From assembly GCF_964355755.1 (NCBI RefSeq), contig NC_092678.1, positions 15,596,922-15,660,921 of the forward strand: a stretch of 64,000 bases of DNA. Reading direction: 5' to 3'. Both the position numbers and the translations under genes were made by a program. Positions 1-11,300 of this stretch are shown piece by piece (the stretch's first letter is position 1; the number at the start of each line of letters is the position of its first letter). Below the pieces are notes generated by a model. The model ran no database searches. It saw only the letters and a list, made by a program, of their open reading frames with translations, and was not told the origin of the DNA. The stretch is from Antedon mediterranea (lineage: Eukaryota; Echinodermata; Crinoidea; Comatulida; Antedonidae).

Positions 1-865
1 AAGAAACATTTATATTTTGCCTCCAAGAAGTATTAATATCTACTGTCAAAAATAACAAAACAAAATGTGAATGAATATGAGTTAGTGTTTACCGACCGAC
101 CAACCTACCGAAATTGCTAAAAAATTTAAAAAAAATGTTGAACAAGTTTTAAAAACATTTATATTTGCCTCCAAGTATTATTATCCAGTGTCAAAATAAC
201 GAAACAAATATGAATATGCATTTGCTGAAAATGTTTAAAAAACATTGAAAAATGTTTTAGAACATTTATATTTGCCTTCAAGTATTAATACCCGGTAGCA
301 AAATAAATAAAAAATATGATTAATAGTTAGTGTTTACCGACCGACCGACCAACCGACCAAAATTGCTGAAAATGTTAAAAAATGTTCAACAATTTGTAAA
401 AACATTTATATTTTCCTCCAAGTATCAAGTGTCCAAATAACGAAAAAATATGAATATGAGTTAGTGTTTAGTGACCGACCGACCTACCGACCAAAATTGC
501 TGAAAATGTTACAAAATGTTCAACAATTTTTAAAAACATTTATATTTGCCTCCAAGTAATAATATCCAGTGTCAAAATAACGAAAAAAATATGATTATGA
601 GTTAGTGTTTACCAACTGACCGACCAACCGACCGAAATTGCTGAAAATGTTAATAAATGTTCAACAATTTTTAAAAACATTTATATTTGCCTCCAAGTAT
701 TAATGTCCAGTGTCAAAATAACGAAACAATATGAATATGAGTTAGTGTTTACCAACCGATCGAAATTGCAAAATGTTAAAAAATGTTGAACAATAAAACA
801 TTTATATTTGCCTCCAAGTATTAATATCCAGTGTCAAAAAAACGAAAAAAATATGAATACGAGTT
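1..865. repeat. Imperfect tandem array, about 105-150 bp unit, 7 copies
   Basis: Units start with ACATTTATATTTGCCTCC at about 6, 156, 262, 401, 535, 676 and 798. Each holds AGTATTAATATCCAGTGTC, then GAGTTAGTGTTTACCGACC and runs of ACCGACCGACCAACCG, then AAAATGTT/TGTTCAACAA. Unit lengths vary mainly through changes in the number of GACC blocks and small deletions. The array begins before the window. No coding frame is visible. It lies upstream of the sulfotransferase-like ORF. Confidence 0.85.
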
Positions 866-1170
866 ATTGTTTACGACGTCTATGATGCATTTCATTTTTA
901 TTTTTTTAGGTTTTTATAAGTATATCATTAATTTTAACAACCTATGACATTTGAAATTTTGTCCATAACTAAAATGCACTAATATTTTGTAACGATATCT
1001 TTGAGGAACGCATACTGGTACTTTATGTTAATACTATCTTTTTGAAAATTATCAGAATACAAATTGAAATAATTTTATTTTCTTTCGTTTTGAAGATTTT
1101 ATATTTTCTTTCACTTCACAGTCACTTCCACTTCTTCTCTAACTATGAACTTAGTAGATGCTTAATTTTG

Positions 1171-1400
1171 TTTAACGTACTCTTATGCTTAATTTGTAAA
1201 CGTACGTAGAAGCAATTTATAAACGTACGGAGATACTACATTTTCAAACGTACATAGAAGCAATTTGTTAACGTACGCAGATGCAATTTTTAAACGTACG
1301 CAGATGCTTAATTTTTAAACGTACGTAGATACTTAATGTTTAAACGTACGTAGATACTTAATGTTTGAACGTACGTAGATACTTAATTTTTAAAGTATCC
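1171..1400. repeat. Short tandem array of AAACGTACGTAGATACTTAAT units
   Basis: About nine copies of a 23-28 bp unit built on the palindrome ACGTACGT (AACGTACGTAGAAGCAATTT and AACGTACGTAGATACTTAATTT variants). The copies at the right end are most alike, as expected for a recently expanding edge. The array lies 240 bp before the sulfotransferase ORF, so it would be in its promoter or in an upstream intron. Confidence 0.8.
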
Positions 1401-1635
1401 ATGCCAATTTCGTATCCTATTCCATTTTCCCAATTTTAGTTATGTTTGTATTACATATTACTTTCTTCTTCGATCTTATGGAATTAAAATGCATAAAAAT
1501 GTATTAAAACTTATAATTTTTATATAAAAGCAAATGCAGAACCATCTTTTTAACGTTCTGTCTGCACATAAACTAGTTGCAAAACGTTTACTCAACACTA
1601 ATTCATTATTTAAATAAACTAATAGTCTGCGCTAC

Positions 1636-2772
1636 ATGGAATACAATCATAAACAATTATTCTCTCTCAATAGACCTACGATTGAAGTTCCAAAATGCAG
1701 CCCAAGACAAACTATAGTTTTCCTAAAGACTCACAAGACGGGTGGTACAACTCTTGCAAGACTCATTGAGTTGTACGGATACAAACATTCACTAACGTTC
1801 GTGAGGAAAATAGGACAAAGGGGATCAATTCATTTCGGTAATCGAAATTTTAATTATAAATCTCATAAGATGTTTCTACCACCTCCCAATGTAACTAAGG
1901 GAGATTACTCAAACTATAAATACAATATATTTGCATTGCATGTTCGTTATAATCGATCAGTGTTAAATACATTCATGAAAAAAGATCCTGTTCACATTAC
2001 AATAATAAGAGAACCATCTGCACAGTTAGAATCGTCGTTTATGTTTTTCCATTTGGTAAAATACGTTAACAGCACACCAGAAGGTATTCCGCCCTTTGAA
2101 GCGTTTGTTTCTAACCCGACCAAATATCGTAAAGCTGCGTCTTCTATCATGGGTTATAACGACCAAATATTTGATCTTGGGTTACCAAGGAAGAGTTTTC
2201 TTAATGAAACAATAATAAATAAGACAATAGCTAGACTTGATCAAGATATGGACCTAGTCCTCATAAACGAGTTCTACGACGAATCTTTAGTGTTACTAAG
2301 TAAACTACTTTGCTGGAGTCTAGAAGATGTATTATATCTTCCAAGAAATATGAGACCAACATCTAAAAAAAACGCTATGTCTGAGGAGATTCGTGAGAAA
2401 GCTCGAAAACGGAACCATGCCGATACACTGCTGTATAATCATTTTCTAAAACGACTACATGAACGCATAGTTGACTACGGACCATCGTTTGAAGCAGATC
2501 TTTGGCGATTCCGTAATATGACGTCAAAGTTGCGGCGTAAATGCGTCGACGGGCAGGTTACCGGTAAGAAACGTATGAAGTATACAATACGCAATTTTAG
2601 CAAGGAATGCCAATATCATACAGAAGCACCACAACAGATGAACAAACGAATTAGAAAGATGATGCTAAACGGGACAATCCCCCTGAACGGGACAATCCCC
2701 CTGAACGGGACAATCGTTAACAAGAAAAAAATGAGAAGAAGAAGAAGAAGAAAAAAAACGCTAAAAATATAA
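1636..2772 (+). CDS. Galactose-3-O-sulfotransferase-like protein (probably 3' exon)
   Basis: Family role: Golgi type II membrane enzymes that move sulfate from PAPS to the 3-OH of galactose on glycolipids or glycans. What is seen: a 378-residue open frame with the 5'-phosphosulfate-binding motif FLKTHKTGGTTL at residues 29-40 and the 3'-phosphate-binding motif ITIIREPSAQLESSF at 121-135. It also has the C-terminal region typical of the family (SEEIREKARKRNHADTLLYN onward). Known family members are a little over 400 residues and begin with a membrane anchor. Here the 28 residues before the first motif contain no hydrophobic stretch, and an in-frame stop lies at 1615-1617. A possible splice acceptor ends at 1625, so an upstream anchor exon is likely. 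The C-terminus is odd: an 18-bp repeat encodes three NGTIPL units (residues 345-360), each an N-glycosylation sequon, followed by a run of Arg/Lys. The family call is firm; the exact acceptor substrate cannot be told. Confidence 0.85.
   Translation: MEYNHKQLFSLNRPTIEVPKCSPRQTIVFLKTHKTGGTTLARLIELYGYKHSLTFVRKIGQRGSIHFGNRNFNYKSHKMFLPPPNVTKGDYSNYKYNIFALHVRYNRSVLNTFMKKDPVHITIIREPSAQLESSFMFFHLVKYVNSTPEGIPPFEAFVSNPTKYRKAASSIMGYNDQIFDLGLPRKSFLNETIINKTIARLDQDMDLVLINEFYDESLVLLSKLLCWSLEDVLYLPRNMRPTSKKNAMSEEIREKARKRNHADTLLYNHFLKRLHERIVDYGPSFEADLWRFRNMTSKLRRKCVDGQVTGKKRMKYTIRNFSKECQYHTEAPQQMNKRIRKMMLNGTIPLNGTIPLNGTIVNKKKMRRRRRRKKTLKI
2668..2715 (+). repeat. 18-bp in-frame tandem repeat in the sulfotransferase C-terminus
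   Basis: AACGGGACAATCCCCCTG is repeated two full times plus a third partial copy. It encodes NGTIPL-NGTIPL-NGTIV, so the repeat multiplies an N-X-T glycosylation sequon. The copies are identical at the DNA level, which indicates recent duplication. Confidence 0.9.
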
Positions 2773-3622
2773 ATATTTAGGTGTTTGGTGACGAGACAAT
2801 TTAAAATGGAATGTTAACACAAATATGATTAGCATGTCAATCAATGAATATTCTACCACAAATATAAATGTGTTGTAATACAATATTGTATAAGTATGCA
2901 CGTGCTAGTATGCTAGTACTGTTGTAGCAAAGATAGCACAGCGGCATGTTCTCTCTATTGTTCTCTTTCTCCCCTCAGGATCTTGGTGTATATCTGTGTT
3001 TATAGTAGTAATCGTAGTAAATAATAATAATAGTACTACTATAGATTTAGCCTACTATATTCTTGTACTTCTTTTCTTATAAGGTTACATATTCAAAAAA
3101 AGAAAAAATACAAACAAAATACATAACTCACTTTGACTGATTCATTGTGCATAGTTTTATAACAAGTACAAACTTAAAGTGCTTGTGTAAAGCAAGACAA
3201 TTTAACATTTTGTTGAGAGTGAAAACATTTTCCCCCGTTTAAGACACCTCCGAGTTTGTTTGTGATGGTTACTAAAAAGTGTTGCCAAGATATAATATGG
3301 GTATATCTTATGCGCGTGTGCGTATATCTTATGCGCGTGTGCGTATATCTTATGCGCGTATGCATATAAGCAGCGAGTAACAACCAACGTGTTCCACAGC
3401 AGATAGAGGTCAAATTTTTCAGACTGTAACAAAATGTCAAATTGTTTAATTTTAATCCCATCGGTAGTAATTTTAAAGTAGAATATACAAATGATCAATG
3501 GTGAACAACATACTATGATATTAAAGACACGTTCCTACGTTTTTACAATCTAATTTAAGATCACAAACTGCTTTTATGTCAAATTAAATACAATGGATTA
3601 TTGAAATAATGTTCTTTGTCAT
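2773..3622. other. Intergenic, no gene seen; 21-bp x3 repeat at 3301-3366
   Basis: This is AT-rich sequence after the sulfotransferase stop. The only structure is a 21-bp unit (GTATATCTTATGCGCGTGTGC) repeated about three times at 3301-3366. It keeps two frames open on the minus strand and so creates spurious ORFs there. Confidence 0.6.
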
Positions 3623-3737
3623 TAGGGAGTTTTCGCAATTAACACGAATACGCTTGACGAATATGAAATGGGGATCAGATCAAAACTTTCACAAATGTGT
3701 GACGTATCCGTTTTCGTAAGATTGCAAAAACTCCCTA
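3623..3737. mobile_element. Short MITE, GGGAGGTTTCGCAA family (115 bp copy)
   Basis: The ends are inverted: TAGGGAGTTTTCGCAA at the left and TTGCAAAAACTCCCTA at the right. The interior carries the family motifs ACGAATACGCTTGACGAATA, GAAATGGGGATCAG and TTTCACAAATGTGTGACGTA. It is a deletion derivative of the 440-510 bp copies at 11621-12059 and 16368-16877. Confidence 0.8.
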
Positions 3738-3993
3738 TTAATACAGTAATACCAAATACCAGCATGTATTGCGTGCGGATTGATATTTTCGTTTTCCTTC
3801 TGCGATTAACCCACTTTTGATTGATCGTGAAAAATGGAGGAATCATATTTTCTTTAAAAATATCGGGTTTTCCCCAATTTGTATTAACAGATTATGCAAA
3901 TAAATGTACATTTACTGTAAGACAACGAATGACCAGGTTTAATATTTTTCAAGTAATATTTACAAAATGTCAACAAATGTGGGGATAGTAGGC

Positions 3994-5054
3994 CAGAGAG
4001 GTTTAGGTACATTTATGAATACTATAACAAAACCTGATACGTCACACATTTGTGAAACTTTTGAGATGCTCCCCATTTCATATTCGTGTGTATTCGTGTT
4101 CGAATATCACCACCAGTCATGTCAACTACAAAACGAGTATAGTTTTTGATCTATTTTGCACATTTTGCATTTGAATCAGGAATGATTCATGATTATATAA
4201 TTATAGATTTATTAAAATAAGCGGAGGTCCAAGTGCCAAAATGATGCTTCGTTAACACGTCCCATTGCCATGTTTCTACACACTCAGCACACCAACTTTT
4301 TTTGTTAGCTAATACCCTGAGACAAAATAATCACGAGGTGTGCCGTTGCAAATTTACTGCGGTCACCTTGAAATCCAAAAAAGGTAATTTCATTACAGTA
4401 AAGTTAAAATAAAATTATTTTATTAAACAGATAATGTAATTAGCTATTAATCAACATTATTTTCAACAAAATACATCAAATATTTATTAAGTTATGGACA
4501 ATAAAGTGCATCACTATAAAATGGCGGCCATTTTTTACGCCTACTTGGATTTCAAGGTGACCGCAGTAAATTTGCAACGGCACACCTCATGATTATTTTG
4601 TCTCAGGGTATTAGCTAACAAAAAAAGTTGGTGTGCTGAGTGTGTAGAAACATGGCAATGGGACCTCTCTACAAGCTATTGGACCTCCGCTTAAAAGTAA
4701 TTTACTAAAATGCTAGGTTGATTTTGAAAAATAGCACTTTGCTGTTACGCTAGGCTAAGGCAGCCAAGCAACACATACCTGCACTTTGTTAAAATTTACC
4801 TCAGTATTTTGGACGGCAGACTCAATAAATATAGATTTATTGAAAGTAATTTCTAAAAGTAATTTACCAAAACGCTAGGTCAATTTTGAAAAATAGCGCT
4901 TTGTTGTAATACAAGCCAAGCAACACATACTTTTGGACGGCGGCTTCAATATTTTGTTACCATGCGAAACAGATTTTTACTGGCTTAAACGAATACGTGT
5001 GCATGTGCGTATCCGTTTTTGTTATCGTATTCGTAGAGTTACGAAACCTCTCTA
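3994..5054. mobile_element. GGGAGGTTTCGCAA-family MITE, split by a nested element
   Basis: The left part (3994-4217) and right part (4694-5054) together align to the intact copy at 16368-16877. The left part has GTCACACATTTGTGAAAC and GAATCAGGAATGATTCATGA; the right part has AAAGTAATTTACTAAAATGC and the CCATGCGAAACAG segment. It ends with AGAGAGGTTTAG at the left and CGAAACCTCTCTA at the right. The right part also has an internal duplication (about 4826-4960 repeats 4700-4800). The break at 4218-4693 is filled by another inverted-repeat element. Confidence 0.75.
4218..4693. mobile_element. Fold-back element with about 150-bp terminal inverted repeats
   Basis: The ends are TAAGCGGAGGTCC and its complement GGACCTCCGCTTA. 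The arms (4218-4378 and 4549-4693) are near-perfect inverted copies with shared blocks such as CCATGTTTCTACACACTCAG and GCAAATTTACTGCGGTCACC. The centre is about 170 bp of AT-rich sequence. It is inserted in a MITE, so it is the younger of the two. Target duplication is unclear because both flanks are A-rich (AAA). Confidence 0.85.
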
Positions 5055-5306
5055 TTGTCTTTAAGTAAACAAATTCAATGGTAAGAAAGAAGAAAACTAT
5101 TATAATATTAAAATATTTAAACTTTTTCCTCCAACTCATTGATAGGTTTCAAAATGTGGGTAAAATAACTACCCTCTACTGACAGTGGTTTAAAAATGTC
5201 AATGAAACAGTTTTCCTGCAGAGTAAACTAATGAATCAGTATAGGACTACATTCTTATTGATAAATATCTTTGATTTACGGCCCCATTTTTTTAGTTTTC
5301 TTCACT

Positions 5307-8300
5307 TCACTTCTTTGCTTGAGCTTGCGCTGCTTTCTTAGCTTTTATCAATTCCACAATTTCCTAATATAAATAGAAAAAAAAGATAAAAAAATATTAA
5401 AAGTATTTTTTTTTTTAAATTATTTTCTATTCTCTCGGAAAGTTTGTTTCCGACAAAAAAACGTCATAAATAAACAAAGCATTGTCTCACTCTTTCTAGA
5501 TATAAGTACAGTATGTGGATTAATATTGTAAGGTGATGTTAGATCTGTATGAAGCACTTTTTACTAATATATTTTTTAAACTTCAACATACTACTATACA
5601 AGATTTATTCTAAAATAACCTTGTAACACTCACACTACTTCTATGTAAGCCTTGACGGTCAAAAATGTGTTTCATACAAATTGCATATAGAATACATTAG
5701 GTTGATAGACTTTTAAAGATGGAAGAGAATGTCGGCCCAAAATAGTGTTTAAAAATACTTTTAGATATAATATCAGAAAACCTTAATGATTTACACTCAA
5801 AATATAGATTTCTATGAATATATTAGATGAATGTATTATTATTGATGTTATAATATTGAAAATGACAAAAACACAGAATGGGCAGCTCATATAAAAGCAC
5901 CAATAAGAGATCTATCAATTTCCAACTTGAATAATAATAAATAAGTATTAATAATTCAAGCTTACATGGAAATAAAAAATAAACTGTTTTTTGAAAATGA
6001 CCATGTTTTTTGTGAATTGACCGATCTCAAGAGCTACCTCATAAATATACTTTTTGTGTTGTGTAAAACTTAGATTTTCACTGTATAATTATTTGTAATG
6101 TTGACTTAGAGAAATGGGGATTTGTAGAGCTTAGATTGGGGGCGGGGGTTGTGGAAGTTGGTGGGCTGTACATAGTAGGGCACAGCTTGGTTGTCATTTT
6201 TATTATTAATTTTATAAATGTTATTGTTAACTTTGTTGCATTGTAATGCGGTTGCTGGTAAACATTGTAGTTTAAGAGAACGCATCTTCATGTTGAAGTG
6301 TGCCGTTGTTATAAAAGTGTATGTTCAATACATTTTTATTATTATAGTAGACATTAAAACAATTTTAAAGGTATCAGCTTTGTCTGTTATTGGTTAAATT
6401 ACCAGTTATTTGTCAGGCTAACAATTTTTACGGTAAACACACATATGGAAGGAATGACAAGAGCTTAGATTTTAGATATTATATTTTATATAATAAGACG
6501 TAACGCAACGTAAGTGATTTGACCAATCAAATACGATGGATTATTCAAAAAGTAGCTTGTCATTGGTCACCTCGATTGCGTGGTGCGTACGTCCTTGCGT
6601 TGCGTCTCTAGTGGGAACCAACCTTGAAGGGGAGGGGGAGCTTATGTTGACACCGAACTGAATGCAACTCAACTGTGTCAACATAAGTGCTCCAGGAAAT
6701 TGAATGAAACAAAAATATGTCGACATAGGTGGAGTTGTGTTGATTTGTGTTCTATGGAATTAAACTAAATTTTAAATCATCCTCATTTTGATTTTTAAAA
6801 ACGAGCATTCTCGGTTCCGTTCTAGTGTTGAAATGAGCACTCGCACATTGGTTCCAATCAGGTTCATTCAGTAGCTCAAAAAATGCTTTTGTGTGACTAT
6901 TATAGTTCCACTCAGTTGCTGTGTCAAAGTAAGCCACGCTTAAGAGCAATTACTGTTATTTCAATAAGTCTGATTGTCTGTGTGAAATCTGTACCTACCT
7001 TGTATCTCTTCATACATTCTTTCTTCGTTCTACTTGGCACAGCTTCAGCTATTTTATCCCATCTGTCCGCTCCATAATCTTTAGGGTAAGATTTTAATGC
7101 TTGTTCTAAACTTTTCTGCTCTTCACTAGTCCAAGCTTTTGGAAGATCAGCTTCGAAATAAACCAAAAATAATATAGGTCACATGATATTTGTTGCTGCT
7201 GAATGCTAATAGGGACTTTTAGATTTTGTACCAAGTTCTTTAACTTGAACTATTATGTACAAAGGACCAACGGCTTTGGGTGATGCAATGAAAGCAAAAC
7301 ATATTGCTTGATGCAACCAGTATGGTACAGATACCTATCACATGCTAGTCCAATATTACCATTATACCATCACTCTCTGGTATATACAGCAACCACCACA
7401 ATTCCCAGACGTTCCCATGCAGAATGAAACCAGGTCCAATACTAGGCTTCGGCAATCTGACGAGAACCGGTGTTTCAATGAATTATGACTGTATAAAAAA
7501 ATATATGACGTCCCACCATCTTAGTTGACCTAAGAGATCTTTTAAACACTGAAGATCTTTTCAATGTTTATTTAAGTTGCATATGTATTATGGTATTGGT
7601 CATGAACTGATTTATATATTAACATTAAGCTCTGTCTGCACTATCAAACTTTATGTGACAAAAACAATGTTATTGACATGATGATGTCATATCCATATAC
7701 CATATTTGGGCATATCATATTTGATTGTGTAGACAGAGCTAATAGGTAAAATTTAAAGTTATAATACACACCATCAGAACGTTCAGAGGGATTTGAAATG
7801 TCTGCCTTTTTAGTCTTCTGCACCGACTGCTCAAACTTCTCAAACGCATTCTTGTTAGCCATTTGTTTCATATCTAACAAATTTGGGGAAAAAATAAAAC
7901 TCTAATGTAACATTATTTCATTTCATTTCATAGTAACATTTATTTCCTTCATAATATACAAAACAAATAATATAATACAAAATTCATGACGAGAAGAAAG
8001 ATAGTTAAAACAATACAATTTTTTTTTTTTTCTCATCCTTAAAATGAATAAAACAATATTATGAAGGAGGCACAATTTCTAAAAAGCAAAAGCTTGTGTT
8101 GAAAGTGCCTGAACAAAACAGTATACTGTGAAAATCAACATATACAATTCATTTCAGTCCTTGACTGTAGTTTTGTAATATATTTTATATACCGAATAAA
8201 TAAATAAATAATTCGGAACAAAAACTGGCTTCTCATCTTATTTTTGTACAATTTTGTGGAAAATTCGCATTATGCAAACCTGGTTACAACTTGATACATT

Positions 8301-11300
8301 TTGCAGATGTGAAAAGATCAATCAATCAATAATCTAATTAATCCATACACCATATTAATCTAGGAACAGTTAATAATTCAATAAAATTGTAATATGATCA
8401 ATTAATCAATGCACTCAATAATAAATTATCAATACAAAACAGCCAATCAAAATCAGTCAGCTATCAAGTCAAACGATCAACCAAACGTACACAATAATAT
8501 TACCCATAATGCAATACATCATAAAAACTATGCATAGTGAGTGGCCGAGCGGTTAAGACAGTGGAACCGTAATATGTAGCCGTAACATCAGCAAGAGTTC
8601 GAGGCTCAGTCGATCTATGGTTCTGGTGGTAGAATGATCTTACAAGGACTGTTGGTCAAGTGTACACATCTAGCTCATGTGAACCTACAGTAGTACATCC
8701 TTCGAGATGAGTAGGGGGGGGGGGGGGGTGGGTTACCCCGGTGTGGTGTACTAGTACATCACAGCCATAGCTGGGCCATTTGGGAGACCAGTTTTTGACT
8801 GAAGAGGTCGCCCAGTATAAATAATAAAAAGTTACAACAATACACTTACCAACTTTCTGTAAATTTTTCGCTTTCTTCAAAACATCTTTAGCAACTCTTG
8901 TGACGCCAGAGGTGGAATGTTGATTGATGAAACTGGCTATCACCTCCCACCTACAGGTAATAACAATGTGTAAATAATATGGAGAACAAGAACACAGGAA
9001 TGAGTGATATTGCCAAACCTGACATAAAATAAATGTACTCAATGCTTAATTTGTAAATTGTGAGATTGTGGTTAACTATATTTCGCAGTTGTCCTTGTTT
9101 TATTTTATTTTCACAAAACCAACAGCTATCACAAAACTAAACAATTACCGTACTGATGCGGGTATAAGCCCACCCCCCTTGAACATGAAATCACGTCAAG
9201 TTTGGGGGGTGGGCTTATACCCGAGGATCCAAAAATGCAGATCGTCAAAAACAGCACATGTACACTGTGTGTATTCCACCATGCGAGCGAGTGCCCTCAC
9301 GTGTACGACGTTGCCTCTAAAATACACGAGGTGTAGAGTATCGGAAAATTAAGCTTATAGTTCGTGTAATTTATCGTAGAATATCTTATTTTAAACATCA
9401 ATTGAACAAGAATTTATCAAGCAGGAAAGCAAGTATACAATGTTCGTTAAATAGAAATGTACCAAAGAAATTTAATAAGCTTGTTTATGGCAGCCGATAC
9501 CAAATAGTGGTTTTCCGTTTTGGCGACTTGTAGCGTCGTGTGTGAAGCGATCTTCGACCGCGATGGAGTGTATACAAAACAGGACCGCTAGGCCTCATAT
9601 GGCCTAGCGTATATTAGCCTAGCTTGGTTATGATCAAAGGTAGGTGTATTCGGTGTATGGACGTCGGCAAATACAAAATAATGTATTACGACACACACTG
9701 TAGATCTTCGAATTAATGGGTGGGCTTATACCCGAGTGCCTCATTTTTCATGAAAATTAGTCAAAAGTCGGGGTGGGCTTATACCCGAGTATGGGCTTAT
9801 ACCCGCGTCAGTACGGTAAATGATGAGAAACCATGTTTTCAAAACCAAGTCCTTGAGGAACTGAATTCCTTTTATATCAAGTATACTTCAAGTTCAGGTT
9901 CAGGTTCAGATTTATTCACATAATGCAAATACATACAAAAATATAATAGATACAAATGGTTGGAAATTAAGTAAAGTAATAGTTGCATTATGCCTGGAGA
10001 ATACCATTTAAACTCCAAGAGGCTTTGAGCCTGGATCCACCAGAAAGAATAAAGTAGAGTTAAAAATAATAATAATAAGCATTGTGACAGAAAGGGACGG
10101 ACATGTACGACGATACAAACACAACAGGAAGGACAAACAGTATTTATATGATTCGCTTAATTAAATTTAATTTTAGTATTAATATGATCGAAATAATTAA
10201 TTTACTTTATATTTTGATATTAGATAAGATTTGTAGTTTATTTTTAGAGTATTATTTTGTTTTGCTATTAGTTATTGACGGATTAAGAGAGTTCCAGAGT
10301 AGGGGACCGGTATGTAGTATAGAGTTGTTAAGTATTTGCTTACTATTATAGTTTTTAGAAATGTAGTTGTTTGCGTTCCTAGTGTTATATGTGTGTAGTT
10401 CGTTATTTTTAGTGAAGAAACCGTTGAAAGCAATTGGAAGTTTGTTATTTGAGTACCTATACATGAACTTAAATTGTTTATTATAAAATAAAAACCTTTG
10501 CAACAACATTGATAATAATCTCATTTGTTTTTCGACATTGTTGAGCAGAATGAGAAAATTGAGATAAAAGTGGTGTTACAAGAATCTAATTCCTTATTAT
10601 ATTTAGTTACAAAGGTTCAAAGAATTTTGTATAACATATAAGAAACAGGAATTTTAAACAGCTAAGCTTTGACATTAATTTGGCAATCAAGTAATCTGAA
10701 GCCTACCTGGACACCGTACCAGCTGGAAACAGGTTGTTAGCCTTGATAAGAAGCTGTAAGTCTTCATTGTTCCAAGGAGATGAGTCACTTCCTCCTCCTG
10801 TTGCTCCTTTGCCTGCAGATAGTTCTTGCTGTCGTTTAAGCTCCTTTTCTCTCTCTTGTCCAATCTGTTCAGTTACCTCTTTCAGCTGTAATGAGATAGT
10901 TTATAAGTACGTTTCTTTTTATTTTATTATTATAATTCAGCACACACAAAAAAACCCATGTTATATTTTGGAAAGAGTACTCTATAAAGAACAAACTAAC
11001 TTTCATGAAAAAAATGCTATTTAATTTTTAAACTATTACTACTCTGATTATCTGTGTATTATGTGCATTTGGCGGGGCGTTTATTTCTTAGTTTGAGTAT
11101 TCTTCATTTAAATTAAACACCACCTTATTGTATTTCTATAAAGTTCTGCGGTGCTGACGTCATGATGGTAGGTAGCGCTGCATGGTTGCTAGCCAACCAA
11201 AATATGTGTTCAACCTGCCTGAGTGACTCCTAGTTAACCAATGGTTTAGAATAAGTTTATTGAAGCAGTCATTTTAAAATTTCATACAGTACTTTTCAAT

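Noticed and set aside
3174-3498. Two overlapping minus-strand frames with THTRIRYTHTRIRY repeats
   Set aside because: They are open only because of the 21-bp tandem repeat; no gene features.
8535-8610. tRNA-Ser/Leu-like gene
   Set aside because: Continues into a SINE body with an A-rich tail and recurs at 27647 and 32395; the cloverleaf is imperfect.
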